Source: Kluyvera genomosp. 3 (GTDB taxonomy: Bacteria; Pseudomonadota; Gammaproteobacteria; Enterobacterales; Enterobacteriaceae). From it: a stretch of DNA of 64,000 nucleotides. Positions 44,627-58,460 of the stretch are shown one piece after another. The stretch lies in the NCBI GenBank assembly GCA_002211745.1, contig CP022114.1:2078645-2142644 (forward strand), in the 5' to 3' direction. A program made the translations under genes and the position numbers. The notes beneath the pieces are model-generated. The model ran no database searches and was not told the origin of the DNA. It saw nothing but the letters and a program-made list of their open reading frames with translations. Positions within the stretch are counted from its first letter, which is position 1; each line of letters opens with the position of its first letter.

Positions 44627-45143
44627 TGAAAAATCGTACTCTTCTTGTCGGTATGCTGTTGCTACTCAGCAGCTTTGCCGCGCAGGCCCATGACGGGCAG
44701 GTCTATGTCAGCGGTACGATTCAGGCGAATACCTGCATTGTCGCACCGCAATCGCAGGCGCAAAGCGTGCCGTTGGGAGATATTCCCGGCAAACAATTCT
44801 CAGCAAAGGGCAGCGGCTCTCAACCCGTCGCCTTTGTGATTGACTTGCAAAAGTGCGGTGCTGCCGCCAGCGGGGTGGATTTTACCTTTACGGGACGGCA
44901 GACGGAACCGATCGGGAACTGCTGGCACTGGATGGCGCCGAGGCCGCCAGCGGCATTGGTATCGAGCTGCAAAGCGCGGATCACAGTCGATTACCGCTGA
45001 ATACGGCATCGGCAACCTACCCGATTGACCCGACGCTCGCGGATAACACCTTTCTCTTTTACGCCCGCTATTTGTCGACGGCGGATAACGTGACCAGCGG
45101 CGCGGCAAATGTCACGGCCACTTTCACGCTGACCTGGCAATAA
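44626..45143 (+). CDS. Minor fimbrial subunit (one frameshift)
   Basis: 172 residues after repair: signal peptide ending AAQA, YVSGTIQANTCIVAP, second Cys in LQKCGAAAS, end ATFTLTWQ. One G is lost near 44895 (FTFTGTADGTDRELL). The overlapping TAATG links it to the previous subunit. FimF/FimG-type adaptor by position. Confidence 0.82.
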
Positions 45144-45155
45144 GGCAGGATGCTG

Positions 45156-45831
45156 ATGATCAACTGGTTCGTGTTATGCATAGCGGCTTGTACCTGTTGT
45201 TACGCGCAAGCTGGCGTGGTCGTTGAGGGAACCCGCTTTATCTTCAATGCCGACAAACCGAGCATCACTTTTACGGTCAACAATACCTCGCAGCAGCGTT
45301 TTCTGCTGCTGTCAAAAGTGCTTGATGCGCAGGGCCAGGCTACCCGTGATGTGCCGTTTATGACCACGCCACCGCTGTTTCCTCTCGCGGCGGGCACAGC
45401 AATATTATTCGAATTATACGTACCGGCGGAGACCTGCCGGACGATCGCGAAAGTCTGTTCTGGCTCAGTGTGGCCAGCATTCCGCAAACACAGGGTAAGC
45501 CTTCGCCAAATTCACTTCAGGTGGCGATTCGTAGTCGTATGAAACTCTTCTTTCGCCCGCTGGGGCTGAAGGACGCGAAGAGGACGCCTATCGTCAACTC
45601 AAGTGGCAACGCGCCGGAATGCAGGTGCAGGTCAATAATCCGACACCGTATTACGTCACGCTTTTTCATCTTCAACTCAATGGTATTGCGGTGAATAACG
45701 TCGGGATGGTGGCACCCTTTAGCCGCGTAACGACATCCGGCTGCCCGGTTGACGGTCCCTGCAGGGTGCAATGGCAAACGATCAATGACTACGGACGAGT
45801 GATGCCCGCGCGGCAACAGGCGCTGAACTAA
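45156..45831 (+). CDS. Second periplasmic fimbrial chaperone (two frameshifts)
   Basis: About 225 residues after repair. PapD-like: [66 protein letters not shown]. Bases are lost near 45392 and 45582, here in A runs or next to them. The ATG at 45156 has AAGGCAGG 6 bases upstream. A second chaperone in the same operon suggests that the late subunits (tip adhesin and adaptors) have their own chaperone. Confidence 0.83.
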
Positions 45832-46001
45832 TCGTCTGGGGGGCGAACTGCTGTTGCTGACAGGAATAGCGATAGGGGCGATGTCGATATGTTCGATAAT
45901 GTTATTCAGATCAATGTATTCCTGGGCTTAACGTTCGCCGGCAAAACGTTAAAAACAGAAGCTCAAAGGATATTAACCGAAGGGATTCGGTTTACTCATA
46001 A

Positions 46002-46688
46002 TTAGAACGCGGTCGGTAATTTATCCATATAAACCAGAACGCCAGATTGCACTTCAATATAGTGACCTTTTTTTAATTCAGCGAGTACGTCCATTATTCG
46101 GCTGCGGGAGATGCGGGTTCGCCGCTGAATAAAAGAAGAGACTTTAATCTGTCGTCGAATGTCTTCCGGGTAAAGCCACAGCTCCATGAGCAGCGAGCGG
46201 ATTTTACTGTAGGCATCGTTGCCGACCATTTCGCTGTCACGGGCGCTCATCACCATTACACGCTGAGCGAGGATCCGCGCGATATCATGCCAGAGATTAA
46301 ACTCATCACACTTCTCGACGAAGGTATCCAGCGGGATAATCCAGCCGGTACATTCGGTCTCGGCGCGAATATAGTGTTGCGGCCTGGCCGGCACATCGTA
46401 GTACAGACTGTAGCCGTCGATAAGCCCCACCACGGTTGGCGCAAACACCGTTGCCATATGCAAATCAACCTGAGCATGACTAACGGAAAAGCAGCCGGTG
46501 GTGACCAACACAATAAAAGCAGTTTCTCTATCATTACTGAGCAACATTTTGGCAGAGGGATTTAAAGTAAATGCGCTACCAAACGGCGCCAGAATAGAAT
46601 GCAGCGCCATAATTGCCTTTAGTGGTTTCGTTTTTTGACTAAACTCAAATGCATGCAATGAACGAGATGAATCATCTGATTGCGACAT
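46002..46688 (-). CDS. IprA/YaiV-like winged-helix regulator next to the fimbrial operon
   Basis: Intact 228 residues. N-terminal Crp-like jelly-roll pattern (SAFTLNPSAKML, ALHSILAPFG) and C-terminal winged helix (SSFIQRRTRISRSRIMDVLA, then KKGHYIEVQSGVLVYMDKLP) as in enterobacterial YaiV/IprA proteins. It is divergent from the LuxR-like gene at 46929 and convergent with the fimbrial operon. Same architecture as the protein at 9686-10354. Probable fimbrial regulator; effector unknown. Confidence 0.75.
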   Translation of the reverse strand: MSQSDDSSRSLHAFEFSQKTKPLKAIMALHSILAPFGSAFTLNPSAKMLLSNDRETAFIVLVTTGCFSVSHAQVDLHMATVFAPTVVGLIDGYSLYYDVPARPQHYIRAETECTGWIIPLDTFVEKCDEFNLWHDIARILAQRVMVMSARDSEMVGNDAYSKIRSLLMELWLYPEDIRRQIKVSSFIQRRTRISRSRIMDVLAELKKGHYIEVQSGVLVYMDKLPTAF

Positions 46689-46928
46689 GACTTATTTCTC
46701 AGTGAATAATATGCGTAAAGTATAGCATGCGTCAGAAGAATGAGTGATTGATATTTTACGATAATTCTCGTTTTCCGTGAGTCCAGGACTAATCTTTTTG
46801 TGGTCGCTGAGAGCATATATTTAAAATAAAAAATGGCGCAGTCCAATTATGGACTTTAATTACATTGAAATGACATTTCATAATCGTTAGTGTTTTAATT
46901 ATAAAGTGTATTTCCAGGGAGGAAGAAT

Positions 46929-47552
46929 ATGCAGGTAGTCAGTTACAGTGATGACGCTTTTCTGAATTTTGGTATTCAGCAACTTCTTAACACGCCTCAA
47001 AAAGAGACGCGTGTCTGTCGAATAGGACACGTCGCTCTGGATTTCATCGTTATTCTCAACGACCTGGATATCACCTTGTCAGTTCAGCGGTTAGCCCGGG
47101 ATGCACATCTTTTTTCCTGTAAAAACATCATGGTACTGACAGAGGTTGTCTCGCCTCTGATTATCGGTTACCTGCTGCGTAGCGCGAGTGGGTTGGTGGT
47201 GTATAACATTAAGAATAACCACAGCGAAATGCTGATTGATATATATTCGCCGGGAGTGAATAGCGAAGCAGAGAAGTCGCTCTATTTTTCGCTTTCCGAT
47301 AATGAACTGTTTATTCTACTGGCGTTGAGCATGGGAATAAAACCTGAACTATTGACGCGCATTACCGGTCGTTCAGAGAAAAGAATTAGCGCCATCAAAC
47401 GAAATGTTATGAACAAGTTGGAAATAAGAAACGGTAAGGTTTTTTATTCGGTTATTAAGGCATTATTCATTCATGATACAAATAATTCAAGTGACTCACG
47501 CGCGGCCATATTAACGGTAAAACACGAACAGCTATCCTCACGTGTATTATGA
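46929..47552 (+). CDS. LuxR-type HTH regulator next to the fimbrial operon
   Basis: Intact 207 residues; C-terminal LuxR-like HTH (FSLSDNELFILLALSMGI, then LLTRITGRSEKRISAIKRNV) behind a receiver-like N-terminal domain (VILNDLDITLSVQRL, IMVLTEVVSPLIIGYLLRSA). GGGAGGAAG site before ATG 46929. Pairs with the divergent IprA-like gene as the two regulators at 9.7-11 kb do. The 240-bp divergent spacer is AT-rich. Confidence 0.75.
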   Translation: MQVVSYSDDAFLNFGIQQLLNTPQKETRVCRIGHVALDFIVILNDLDITLSVQRLARDAHLFSCKNIMVLTEVVSPLIIGYLLRSASGLVVYNIKNNHSEMLIDIYSPGVNSEAEKSLYFSLSDNELFILLALSMGIKPELLTRITGRSEKRISAIKRNVMNKLEIRNGKVFYSVIKALFIHDTNNSSDSRAAILTVKHEQLSSRVL

Positions 47553-47568
47553 TGGCCGGGCGTAGCAA

Positions 47569-48521
47569 CTATACCTCTGGAGCAACCTCACTATTTTCGC
47601 GTAGTGCTCCCGGAGAATGCCGACAACGCGTTTAAACGCCCGACTGAACGCGGCGACTGAGCCATAGCCGAGTTTGAGCGCCACGGTCTCAATCGCCTGT
47701 TGCTCCTGGCCGATATACTGTACCGCCAGCCGCATGCGCAGTTCGCCCAGGTATTTCGCCGGCGTGGTGCCGGTCGCTGAGAGGAATCGTTCAGCGAACA
47801 CCGAGCGCGAAGTACCGGCTTCTTTGGCTAAGTCCGCCACACTCCAGTTGATGCCGGGCTGCTGATGCATCGCATAGATGGCGCGGCTGAGGCGTGGATC
47901 GCGCAGCACCTGAATCCAACCGGTGGCTTTGCCGCAGCCTGCTTCCACCCAGCCACGGACAATCAGTGCTGCTACGACATCCGCGAGACGGGCAAGGATC
48001 CCGGCAAATCCGACCTGGCGGCCTGTGCTTCACGCTCCATGGCGGAAAGCAAGGGGTGGATTTCCGGCCAGGTCGACATCAGTCGGCTCACCATCATCAC
48101 TTCTGGCATTGCTTTCACCAGCGGCTGCATGCCGCCGAGATCGAAATCCATACATCCACTGAATATAACCACGTTGCCACCGTCGGGCAGGGCTGGCAGT
48201 GAATATCGCACACTGAACTGCAAATCGGCTCGCTGGGAAAGTCGGCGAGTGGCGTCACGATAGCGTGATCATCCGACAGCAGGGCGTGAGCATCGCCGTT
48301 GGGAATAAACAGCGCATCGCCGCTCTGTAGCTCGAAGCGCGCGCCGCTCTCGGTTCTTAAGAGCGCAGGGCCCTGGCTGACAAAGTGAAACTGCGCTTTG
48401 CCTGACGCCCGACCGAAAGCCACGCCAAAGGGCGAGCTGGCTTCAATACGGCGATATTTAACGCCGGACAGGCGCATTCCGCGCAGCAGCTCGCTGATTA
48501 AATCGGGGCATGGTGGTTCAT
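47569..48521 (-). CDS. AraC-family regulator with cupin domain (four frameshifts)
   Basis: 318 residues after repair. N-terminal AraC-binding cupin domain (GKAQFHFVSQGPALLRTESG, FIPNGDAHALLSDDH) and a C-terminal double HTH (WSVADLAKEAGTSRSVFAER, LKLGYGSVAAFSRAFKR). Bases are lost near 48496, 48178, 48000 and 47614. Starts at ATG 48521 (MNHHAPDLISELLRG). Divergent from an efflux gene 115 bases away, so it probably controls that gene. Confidence 0.82.
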
Positions 48522-48636
48522 GGGCGCAACTCCGGACGAATTATCAATAATTGGAGATTATATGTCATAGATCGTCCAGGCGGAACTTTCTATGCTTTGC
48601 GACATATATCACATTTTCATAACGGGAGAGTAACAG

Positions 48637-49830
48637 ATGAATTCATGCGTCGCTGAAAGCGGGTCTTTAGCCCGGCCAAACCCGCCTGGCGTGCCGTATG
48701 GTCGCTTGGGCTGGGGTTTTTGGTTTGATTACCGCCGAGTTTTTACCGGCCAGCTTGCTTACACCAATGGCGGCAAGCCTCGGCGTGAGCGAGGGCGTTG
48801 CCGGGCAAACGGTGACGGCGACCGCGCTGGTGGCGTTGGTGACCGGGCTGCTGATTACGTCGGCTACTAAAAGCATCGACCGTCGTTGGGTGCTGATGTT
48901 CTTTACCCTGCTGCAAATTGTCTCCAGCCTGCTGGTGGCGTTTGCGCCGTCGCTGCACGTGTTGTTACTAGGGCGACTGCTGCTGGGCGTGGCGATTGGC
49001 GGCTTCTGGGCGATGTCGACGGCGACCACGATGCGGCTGGTGCCGGCGAGCGATGTGCCAAAAGCGTTGTCGATTATCTTTGCCGGTGTGTCGATAGCCA
49101 CCGTCGTCGCCGCACCGCTCGGCAGCTTTCTCGGTAGTCTGATTGGCTGGCGTAACGTTTTTATTCTTTGCGTGGTGCCCGGCGCGTTGGCGCTGCTGTG
49201 GCAGCTATGGGTGTTGCCGTCCATGCGTCCGGACAGCGGCGCGAGCCTTGGCACGTTGTTTAAAGTGCTGCGCCGCCCTGGCATGGTGGGCGGGCTGCTG
49301 GCGACCATTTTCATTTTCAGCGGTCATTTTGCCTTCTTCACCTACCTGCGCCCGTTCCTTGAAACGGTTGGTCAGGCAAGCGTGGAAACCATTTCGCTGA
49401 TTTTGCTGGGTTTTGGCGTGGCGAATTTTGTCGGCACGTCAATCGCCGGACATCTGCTGGCGCGGAACCTGCGCCTGACGCTGGCGTTGGTGCCGTTGGC
49501 GATGGGGATTCTGGCGTTGATGATGGTGGCCTTCGGTCATCTGGCGCTGCTGGACGGCCTGCTGGTGAGCCTGTGGGATTTGCCTTCGGTCTGGTGCCGG
49601 TAGGTTGGTCAACCTGGCTTGCCACCACGGTACCGGATGAAGCAGAAAGCGCCGGTGGCCTGCTGGTGGCCTCCATTCAACTGGCCATCAGCGCAAGCGC
49701 GGCAGGCGGCGGGCTGGTCTTCGATCTTAACGGCGCCAGCGGCGTCTTTACCGCCAGCGGTGTGCTGCTGGTGGTGGCGATGATGGTAGTACTGGCAGGC
49801 GTACGGGTGAAAGCGCCTGCTGCGGAGTAA
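48637..49830 (+). CDS. MFS efflux transporter, NepI-like (three frameshifts)
   Basis: 398 residues after repair. Drug:H+ antiporter-1 type with NepI features: EFLPASLLTPMAASLGVSEG, VAGQTVTATALVAL, RRWVLMFFTLLQIVSS, GGFWAMSTATTMRLVP, LVPVGWSTWLATTVPDEAES. Bases are lost near 48690, 48717 and 49577. GGGAG site before ATG 48637. NepI exports purine ribonucleosides in E. coli; similarity here is strong in the core, but the substrate is unproven. Partner of the divergent AraC gene. Confidence 0.84.
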
Positions 49831-49837
49831 AGCGACC

Positions 49838-49876
49838 GTAACATGGCGTTCTGTTGTCAGCAGAACGCCATGTTAC
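49838..49876. repeat. 16-bp perfect inverted repeat between convergent genes
   Basis: GTAACATGGCGTTCTG and its exact complement, 7-nt loop TTGTCAG, between the nepI-like stop and the azlD stop. No T-run on either side. Unlike the REP elements elsewhere in the window. Confidence 0.75.
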
Positions 49877-49877
49877 A

Positions 49878-50198
49878 TCAGGTGAGAAGGAAGCTGAGCC
49901 CGGTAAAGGCCACCATTCCGGCAATCACCGTGGCAAACAGGCTGCGGCTGAGTATACCGACTAGCGTCGCCGCTGCCGCGGCGAGTAGCGAAATGCTCAC
50001 CCCGCCGGGCGTGAGCGCCGGTTTGCCGATAAGCTCTGCGGCGATAATCGCCGACATAATGGCGGCAGGGATAAAGCTGAGCCACTGCTGTAGCGCTGGC
50101 GGCATGCGAAAGCGAGATAGCAAAAGAACCGGCACGGTCCGCATCAGCGCGGTCACCACCGCCGAAGCAATAATGGCGAGCAGAATATTGCGTTCCAT
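49878..50198 (-). CDS. azlD: AzlD/YgaH-type branched-chain amino acid exporter small subunit
   Basis: Intact 106 residues, four hydrophobic segments, AzlD family (MERNILLAIIASAVVTALMR, AAIMSAIIAAEL). Starts one base after the azlC stop on the same strand. In E. coli the YgaZ-YgaH pair exports L-valine; in Bacillus AzlCD exports 4-azaleucine. Substrate here not known. Confidence 0.87.
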   Translation of the reverse strand: MERNILLAIIASAVVTALMRTVPVLLLSRFRMPPALQQWLSFIPAAIMSAIIAAELIGKPALTPGGVSISLLAAAAATLVGILSRSLFATVIAGMVAFTGLSFLLT

Positions 50199-50199
50199 T

Positions 50200-50942
50200 T
50201 TATTGTTCTCCCTTCGCGAACAAACGCAGTCCCAGCGTGGCAAGGGTTGCGGAAACGGACGCGGCAACAATCACCACCACGCTGGTGTCGGTATGGCCGG
50301 CCATGAACAGCGTAATCAACACCGAGACGGCGATAGCAACGGTTTCCAGCAGCCGACGTCGGCTGGCGAACCACAACATCAGCACCAGGCCGATAAACAT
50401 GGAGACAAGGCTAAAGCTCAATCCTTCCATCAGCGCGGGCGGCAGCGCGGAGGCCAAACCGGCGCCGACGATACAGGCGAGGATCCAGTTCAGCCAGGCG
50501 GCGACGTTAATCCCCAGCATCCAGGCAAACGGGACTTTGCTGTGCGCGCCGCCGTACTGCACCGCCACGCCAAAGGTTTCGTCGGTCAACAGTAGGCCGC
50601 TGAGGATTTTTTGGGTGGTGGTGTGCTCGCGAAAGAAGACGCTCATCGCCGAACTCATCAGCAGATAGCGCAGGTTGACCAGCAGAACGCTGATCACCAC
50701 CGATGCCACCTCCGCGCCCGCGGCCACAGCGAGTAGAATAAAAATTGTGCCGACCCGGCGTACAGCAGGCTGGCCAGTAGCGCCGTTTGCAGGGTCGTGA
50801 AACCCGAAAGTGTGCCGATAGCTCCGGCGGCAAAACCAATGCTCCAGTAGCCGGGGATCGTCGGAAAGCAGGCGACTACCCGGCGCGAAACTGTGCTCTG
50901 ACCTCGTGAGGCGCTGAGGCCGTTGTTTTCATCAACATCCAT
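50200..50942 (-). CDS. azlC: AzlC/YgaZ-type branched-chain amino acid exporter large subunit (one frameshift)
   Basis: 247 residues after repair. AzlC family: ACFPTIPGYWSIGFAAGAIG, LLYAGSAQFFILLAV, LLTDETFGVAVQYG. One T is lost near 50741. Start at ATG 50942. Paired with azlD downstream; an upstream regulator is not evident. Confidence 0.87.
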
Positions 50943-51022
50943 TCTTCCCGTAATATAAAGCGTGATAATCATAAGCGTTTGTAGGAATACGATTATCATA
51001 TGGTGAGCTTTCGCGCACGCAT

Positions 51023-51053
51023 AAAAAAAATCCACGCGTCGGCGTGGATTTTT
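51023..51053. terminator. Terminator after lacZ
   Basis: AAAAATCCACGC, loop GACG-type tetranucleotide, GCGTGGATTTTT: strong hairpin with A and T runs on both sides, 16 bases beyond the lacZ stop. It separates lacZ from azlC, showing that lacZ is the last gene of its transcript. Confidence 0.88.
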
Positions 51054-51068
51054 ACGCTTACGGCAGGG

Positions 51069-54223
<3,155 letters not shown>

Positions 54224-54237
54224 TCATCGCGGGAGAG

Positions 54238-54253
54238 GGTGAAGGCAATCACA
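54238..54253. promoter_or_regulatory. CRP site of lacZ promoter
   Basis: TGTGA-TTGCCT-TCACC on the minus strand, centred about 60 bases upstream of the predicted start, the class I position used at E. coli lac. Confidence 0.8.
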
Positions 54254-54287
54254 AATCATGGCCCGAAGGCGGGGCGCAGGAGAGCGG

Positions 54288-55362
54288 TTATTGCAGGCGG
54301 GCAACCTGCCGGGCGAGGCGAGCCAGTTCCTCTGCAAGCTGCTGCGGGCTGAGCGAATCAGACGGCGGTTTGGCGGTGGTTTTGCGCACCACCAGGCTGA
54401 CCGGCAGTAATTCGGATACCGCCTCTTCTCCGTCGATCAGCGCCAGCAGACGCTCAATACTGACTTTCCCTAACGCCCTGAAATCCTGTTTTATGGTGGT
54501 GAGCGGCGGGTGAAGCAGGCGCTATCTTCCGTATCATCGTAGCCGACCACCGAGACGGCCCGGGGACCGACAAACCGTATTCGGAAAGTGCGCGTAGCGC
54601 GCCCAGCGCCATCTGATCGTTCGCCACCAGGATGGCCGTCGGGAGGGTTCCCTCGTTAAGCAGCCGGGTAACCTGCTGATAGCCCGATAGCGAGCTCCAG
54701 TCGCCAAACATCACCGCCACCGGCATCAACTGGTGTTCCGCCAGGCAAGACTGCCAGCCCTCCAAACGCAGCCGCGCCGAAATGGAGCTTAGCGGGCCGG
54801 ACAGCAGGGCTATCTGCTGATGACCCCGTTCGAGCAGATGATCGACACCCAGCTTCGCGCCCATCTGCGGGTCAAAAACAATATGGTGCGTGGTGGTTGA
54901 CGGCGAGACATCCAGAAACAGCACCGGGATAGCGCCGCACAGCCGCACGATTTCCTGGGTGTGTTCTTCTTCCATGGGAATATTGACCAGAATGCCGTCA
55001 ACGCGCTGCGACAACAGCTGGCTGACGGCGGCTTTGCTGGCCTCCAGGCCAGACTGTTCGGTCATGGCGATCACCACGTTAAATTGCAGTTCGCCCGCCC
55101 GCGACTTGGCGGCGGCCACAATCTGCGACGGCGCATGCAGCGCCAGATTGCTGGTGGCAAACCCCAGCGTATGGCTCAGTTTACCTGCCAGCTGCTGCGC
55201 CATGCGGTTGGGAATATAGTTCAGCGCATCCATCGCCGCTTCCACCTTGCGGCGCGTTTTTTCGGATACGTGGGCGGCCTGATTAATCACCCGGGAGACT
55301 GTCTGATACGAAACGTTAGCGTGCTCGGCTACGTCATAGAGGGTGACAGACTTCGCTTTCAT
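54288..55362 (-). CDS. lacI: Lac repressor (two frameshifts)
   Basis: 358 residues after repair (E. coli 360). Headpiece VTLYDVAEHANVSYQTVSRV at residues 5-24, hinge NYIPNRMAQQLAGK, sugar-binding core, and a C-terminal tetramerisation helix ending LARQVARLQ. Bases are lost near 54560 and 54512. Start at ATG 55362, with GAGGAA 9 bases upstream. Lies just upstream of lacZ on the same strand. Confidence 0.94.
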
Positions 55363-55551
55363 GCCGGGATTCCTCGTCATTTATCATGGTGAAGATGACT
55401 GTCAGGCAGCCAAAAATCGTTGGCATATCATAGCATTTGTTCGCGGAGGGCGCACGGTGGCGGGGTTAACCTACCGACGCACGATTTAATATTACCCGCT
55501 GTATTGTCGCTTAAGGATTCTATCTTATGAGGGAAAAGTGGAACCTAAAAA

Positions 55552-55988
55552 ATGGTCAAAGTCGTGTTATCCGTTGTGGTCTGTTTGCTGCTGAGCGGCT
55601 GCGCCACCATTGTCGGCGAGTCAACGCAGAGCCTGTATCTGGAAAGCGACCCGGTGGGGCGCAGTTTGTTATCTCGGATAATCATGGGGTGGTGAGCGCG
55701 CGCGGTGTGACGCCGCAACGAGTCACGCTGCCTAAGTCGGATAACCGCTATTTTGGCAAACTCACCTATAACGTGACTTTTCTGCACGCGGGTTATTATC
55801 CGACGCTGGTACCGCTGCAAACCCGAACCACCCACTGGTACACCTTCGGCAACCTCCTGTTCCTCGGCGTCCCCGGCTGGTTCCTCGTTGACCCCTTCAA
55901 CGGCGGGATGTACGACATTTACCCGCAGCGCGTGAATGCGCTGATGCAGCCGTGCCCGCGCGGGCCGTGGCGCGATACGTGTGAATAG
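55552..55988 (+). CDS. Lipoprotein of unknown function (one frameshift)
   Basis: 145 residues after repair. Signal peptide MVKVVLSVVVCLLLSGC with lipobox LLSGC, then CATIVGESTQSLYLESDPVG, which resembles the start of PEGA-like lipoproteins, and a hydrophobic stretch NLLFLGVPGWFLVDPFNGGM. One G is lost near 55660. No Asp at +2 after the Cys, so outer-membrane sorting is expected. Not further recognised; lies alone between lacI and the next gene. Confidence 0.72.
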
Positions 55989-56110
55989 CATCAGGCGTCG
56001 TGATGGCCGTTGAAATCACGGGTTATTGTTGTCAGATAGAGGCTTCCGGTGCTCGCGCGTCGCTGGTAAAGTGAGCGACGCATAATACGATAATCAGAAG
56101 GGTATCAACG

Positions 56111-56741
56111 GTGAGCGGGCGCATTGACTACCAGATTGAGAAATACCGCTTTACGGAGGCGACGGAAAGCGAACGCCTCACGAAACAGTGGGCCGATGTG
56201 ATAGCGGAATGTCAGGCGAGCGGGGTGGGAGCGGAAGAGCGTCTGCGCATTGCCTTGCTGAATGTGGATTACGTCACCAGCTTCGAACTGCCTTTTCGGC
56301 TGCTGCTGACGCGCGCGCCGCAGCTGATCGCCAGCGTGCGCGATGAGCTCGCCCTGAATCAGAAAAGTGCGACCTTTAACGGAAAGCGTTTTGGCTGTGT
56401 CTATAGCCTGAAAAGCGATCTCACTGGCGTGCCGGAAGCGTTTCAATACCATCTCTCCACCCGCATTCGCCGCACCGACGGGCGGGTAACGGCGAAACCC
56501 CTATCGCGAAATCGCCCAGCAGGTGAAACATCCACGCGAACGCCTGCGGCTTGCGCTGGAAAACAGGCTGGCGGTGACGGCGCTGGATGGGTTGTTCTGG
56601 TTTGGCCTGCAACGCATCGCCGCCGATGTACAGCGGCTGCGCAAAACGGGGATGCGGATCGCCACGTCGGAAACGGACGTTTTTGATACGCTAACCGGCA
56701 CGACGCGACGTGTGCCGGTTTATCAGCTTACAGCGATCTGA
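56111..56741 (+). CDS. Unknown cytoplasmic protein (frameshifted)
   Basis: About 210 residues with a GTG start (SGRIDYQIEKYRFTEATESE). Soluble, alpha-helical by composition, no signal peptide or membrane segment. The frame changes near 56480-56500: either two bases are missing or one is extra in the run AAACCCC, after which YREIAQQVKHPRERL continues to the end at VPVYQLTAI. I do not recognise the family. It overlaps the convergent MFS gene by 14 bases. Confidence 0.6.
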
Positions 56742-57957
56742 CCTGCGCGGTGTTCTCCAGCCGCCTGATTGCCGGAACCAGGCTGGCGCAGACGGTGGCG
56801 ATCACCACCGCGATGCCGGCAACCAACAACACGTGGCTGTTGCCATACTGCATTGCTAACGGCCCGGCAACCAGTTCACCGAAAGGGATGGCCACAAAAG
56901 AACCGACGGCGTCATAGGCATAAACGCGGGCGAGTTTTTCCGGCGGGATATGCGTTTGCAGTGAATGGGCCCAGGCAACGCCGAACCGGCCAAACGCGAC
57001 GCCGGTAAGAAAGAACGCCGCCATCAGCCAGGTGGCAGAGGCGGCCTGGCTGAGCAGCAAAATAGGGGCTGCGCAGAGCCCAACCAGTATGACGCCGATA
57101 AACAAATCACGGCGTGGCCGCCAGCGCAGGGCGATAAAGGTGCCCACGATTAACCCGACGCTTTCGGCCGCCACAATGATCCCCAGTTCGCCCGGCCAAA
57201 GGTGGCGTCGGCTATCGCCGGACCAAGCACCATCACTATGCCGCTGAATGCCGCGTTGATAATCGTAAACTGAACCACGACTGACCACACCCAGGCACGA
57301 CTGGCGAACTCTTTCCATCCCTCTTTTAAATCCTGCAGGATGTTACTTTGCGCGGCGCTGACCCTGGACGATGCCACGCGAATCATAAAGTACAGGGGGC
57401 TGCGGCGGCAAAGCCCATGGCATCGATTGCCAGCCCCAGCCGGGGCCGACCGAGCTGGCGAGGATCCCGCCAAGGGACGCGCCAATCACCGTGCCACTGT
57501 AAATACCGAGCTGCACCAGCGCGTTGGCTTCGCGAAGATTTTTGCTGGGTACCGTCTGCGGGACCAGCGCCTGTGAGGCTGGTAAGGCGATACCGGCGGA
57601 GGCCCCGTTAAGCATGCCAAGCAGGGCGAGGCTTAACACCGTCGCAGAGCCATCCAGCACCAGCCAGGCCACGATGGCCTGCGAGAGGGCGGCGACGCTG
57701 GATGAGTAAACCAGCACCCGGCTACGCGAGTAGCGGTCGGCCAGGACGCCACCGAGCAACAGAAAGGCGACGTTGAGAATGGAACGAGAGGCAACCACCA
57801 TCCCCAAATCAGAAACGCTTCCGCCGATATCGAGAACCGCGAAGGCCAGCGCAATCGGCGCCATACCGTTGCCGAGGACCGTCAGCAAGCGGGCGGTGAA
57901 CAGATAGCGGAATGCGGGGAAGTGATAGGCGCGAACTTTTTTATTATACGTATTCAT
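56728..57957 (-). CDS. MFS exporter, EntS-like family (three frameshifts)
   Basis: 410 residues after repair, 12 membrane segments, MFS_3 type: FRYLFTARLLTVLGNGMAPI, GGVLADRYSRSRVLVYSS, ALLGMLNGASAGIALPA. Bases are lost near 57430, 57402 and 57185. Start at ATG 57957. The family includes enterobactin and macrolide exporters; there is no neighbour that hints at the substrate. Confidence 0.82.
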
Positions 57958-58460
57958 TATGGCAATGAGTTCAGGGTTAGAAAGCGTTTAACAGACGGCC
58001 TGCGAGCGTTGAAGACGCAAGAATCAATAGGGTTACGCATAATATCATGTAATTTCGGTACGGAAGTGCTGATTTATCATCAACCTGCCGAGCACCGCCA
58101 GCAAGCCATCGGCATCGTTTTCTCTCAAATGCGCCATCACTGAACGGTAACGAGCTAATCAGCAGCAACGCCGTCTTGTTCAACGCTCACTGTTTATATC
58201 ATTAATCTCTTTTGGCTTTCTTTTGTTCACTATTTATTGATCGGATTTTTCCGTATTTAAAGTATACATTTGTTTTTCTTGGTCATGAAAAATAAAAAAC
58301 CTTAGTATTGCCAGGGTAGTCTCATGCCAGGCATTTTGCTGGTCAGGGTGTTTATTAAAACAATCATATTCGTTCTTAACTGCAAATATCCGTGCAAGAC
58401 GATATGCGCGCGGGTAAGCGTTAATTGTTTATTTAATGTCATAGTTTTATAGGTGGAAGG
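57958..58460. other. AT-rich intergenic region
   Basis: About 500 bp between divergent genes. A 30-codon minus-strand frame (58045-58137, beginning MAHLRENDADGLLAVLGRLM) has a protein-like composition but no ribosome site, so I leave it uncalled. Nothing else is visible. Confidence 0.5.
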
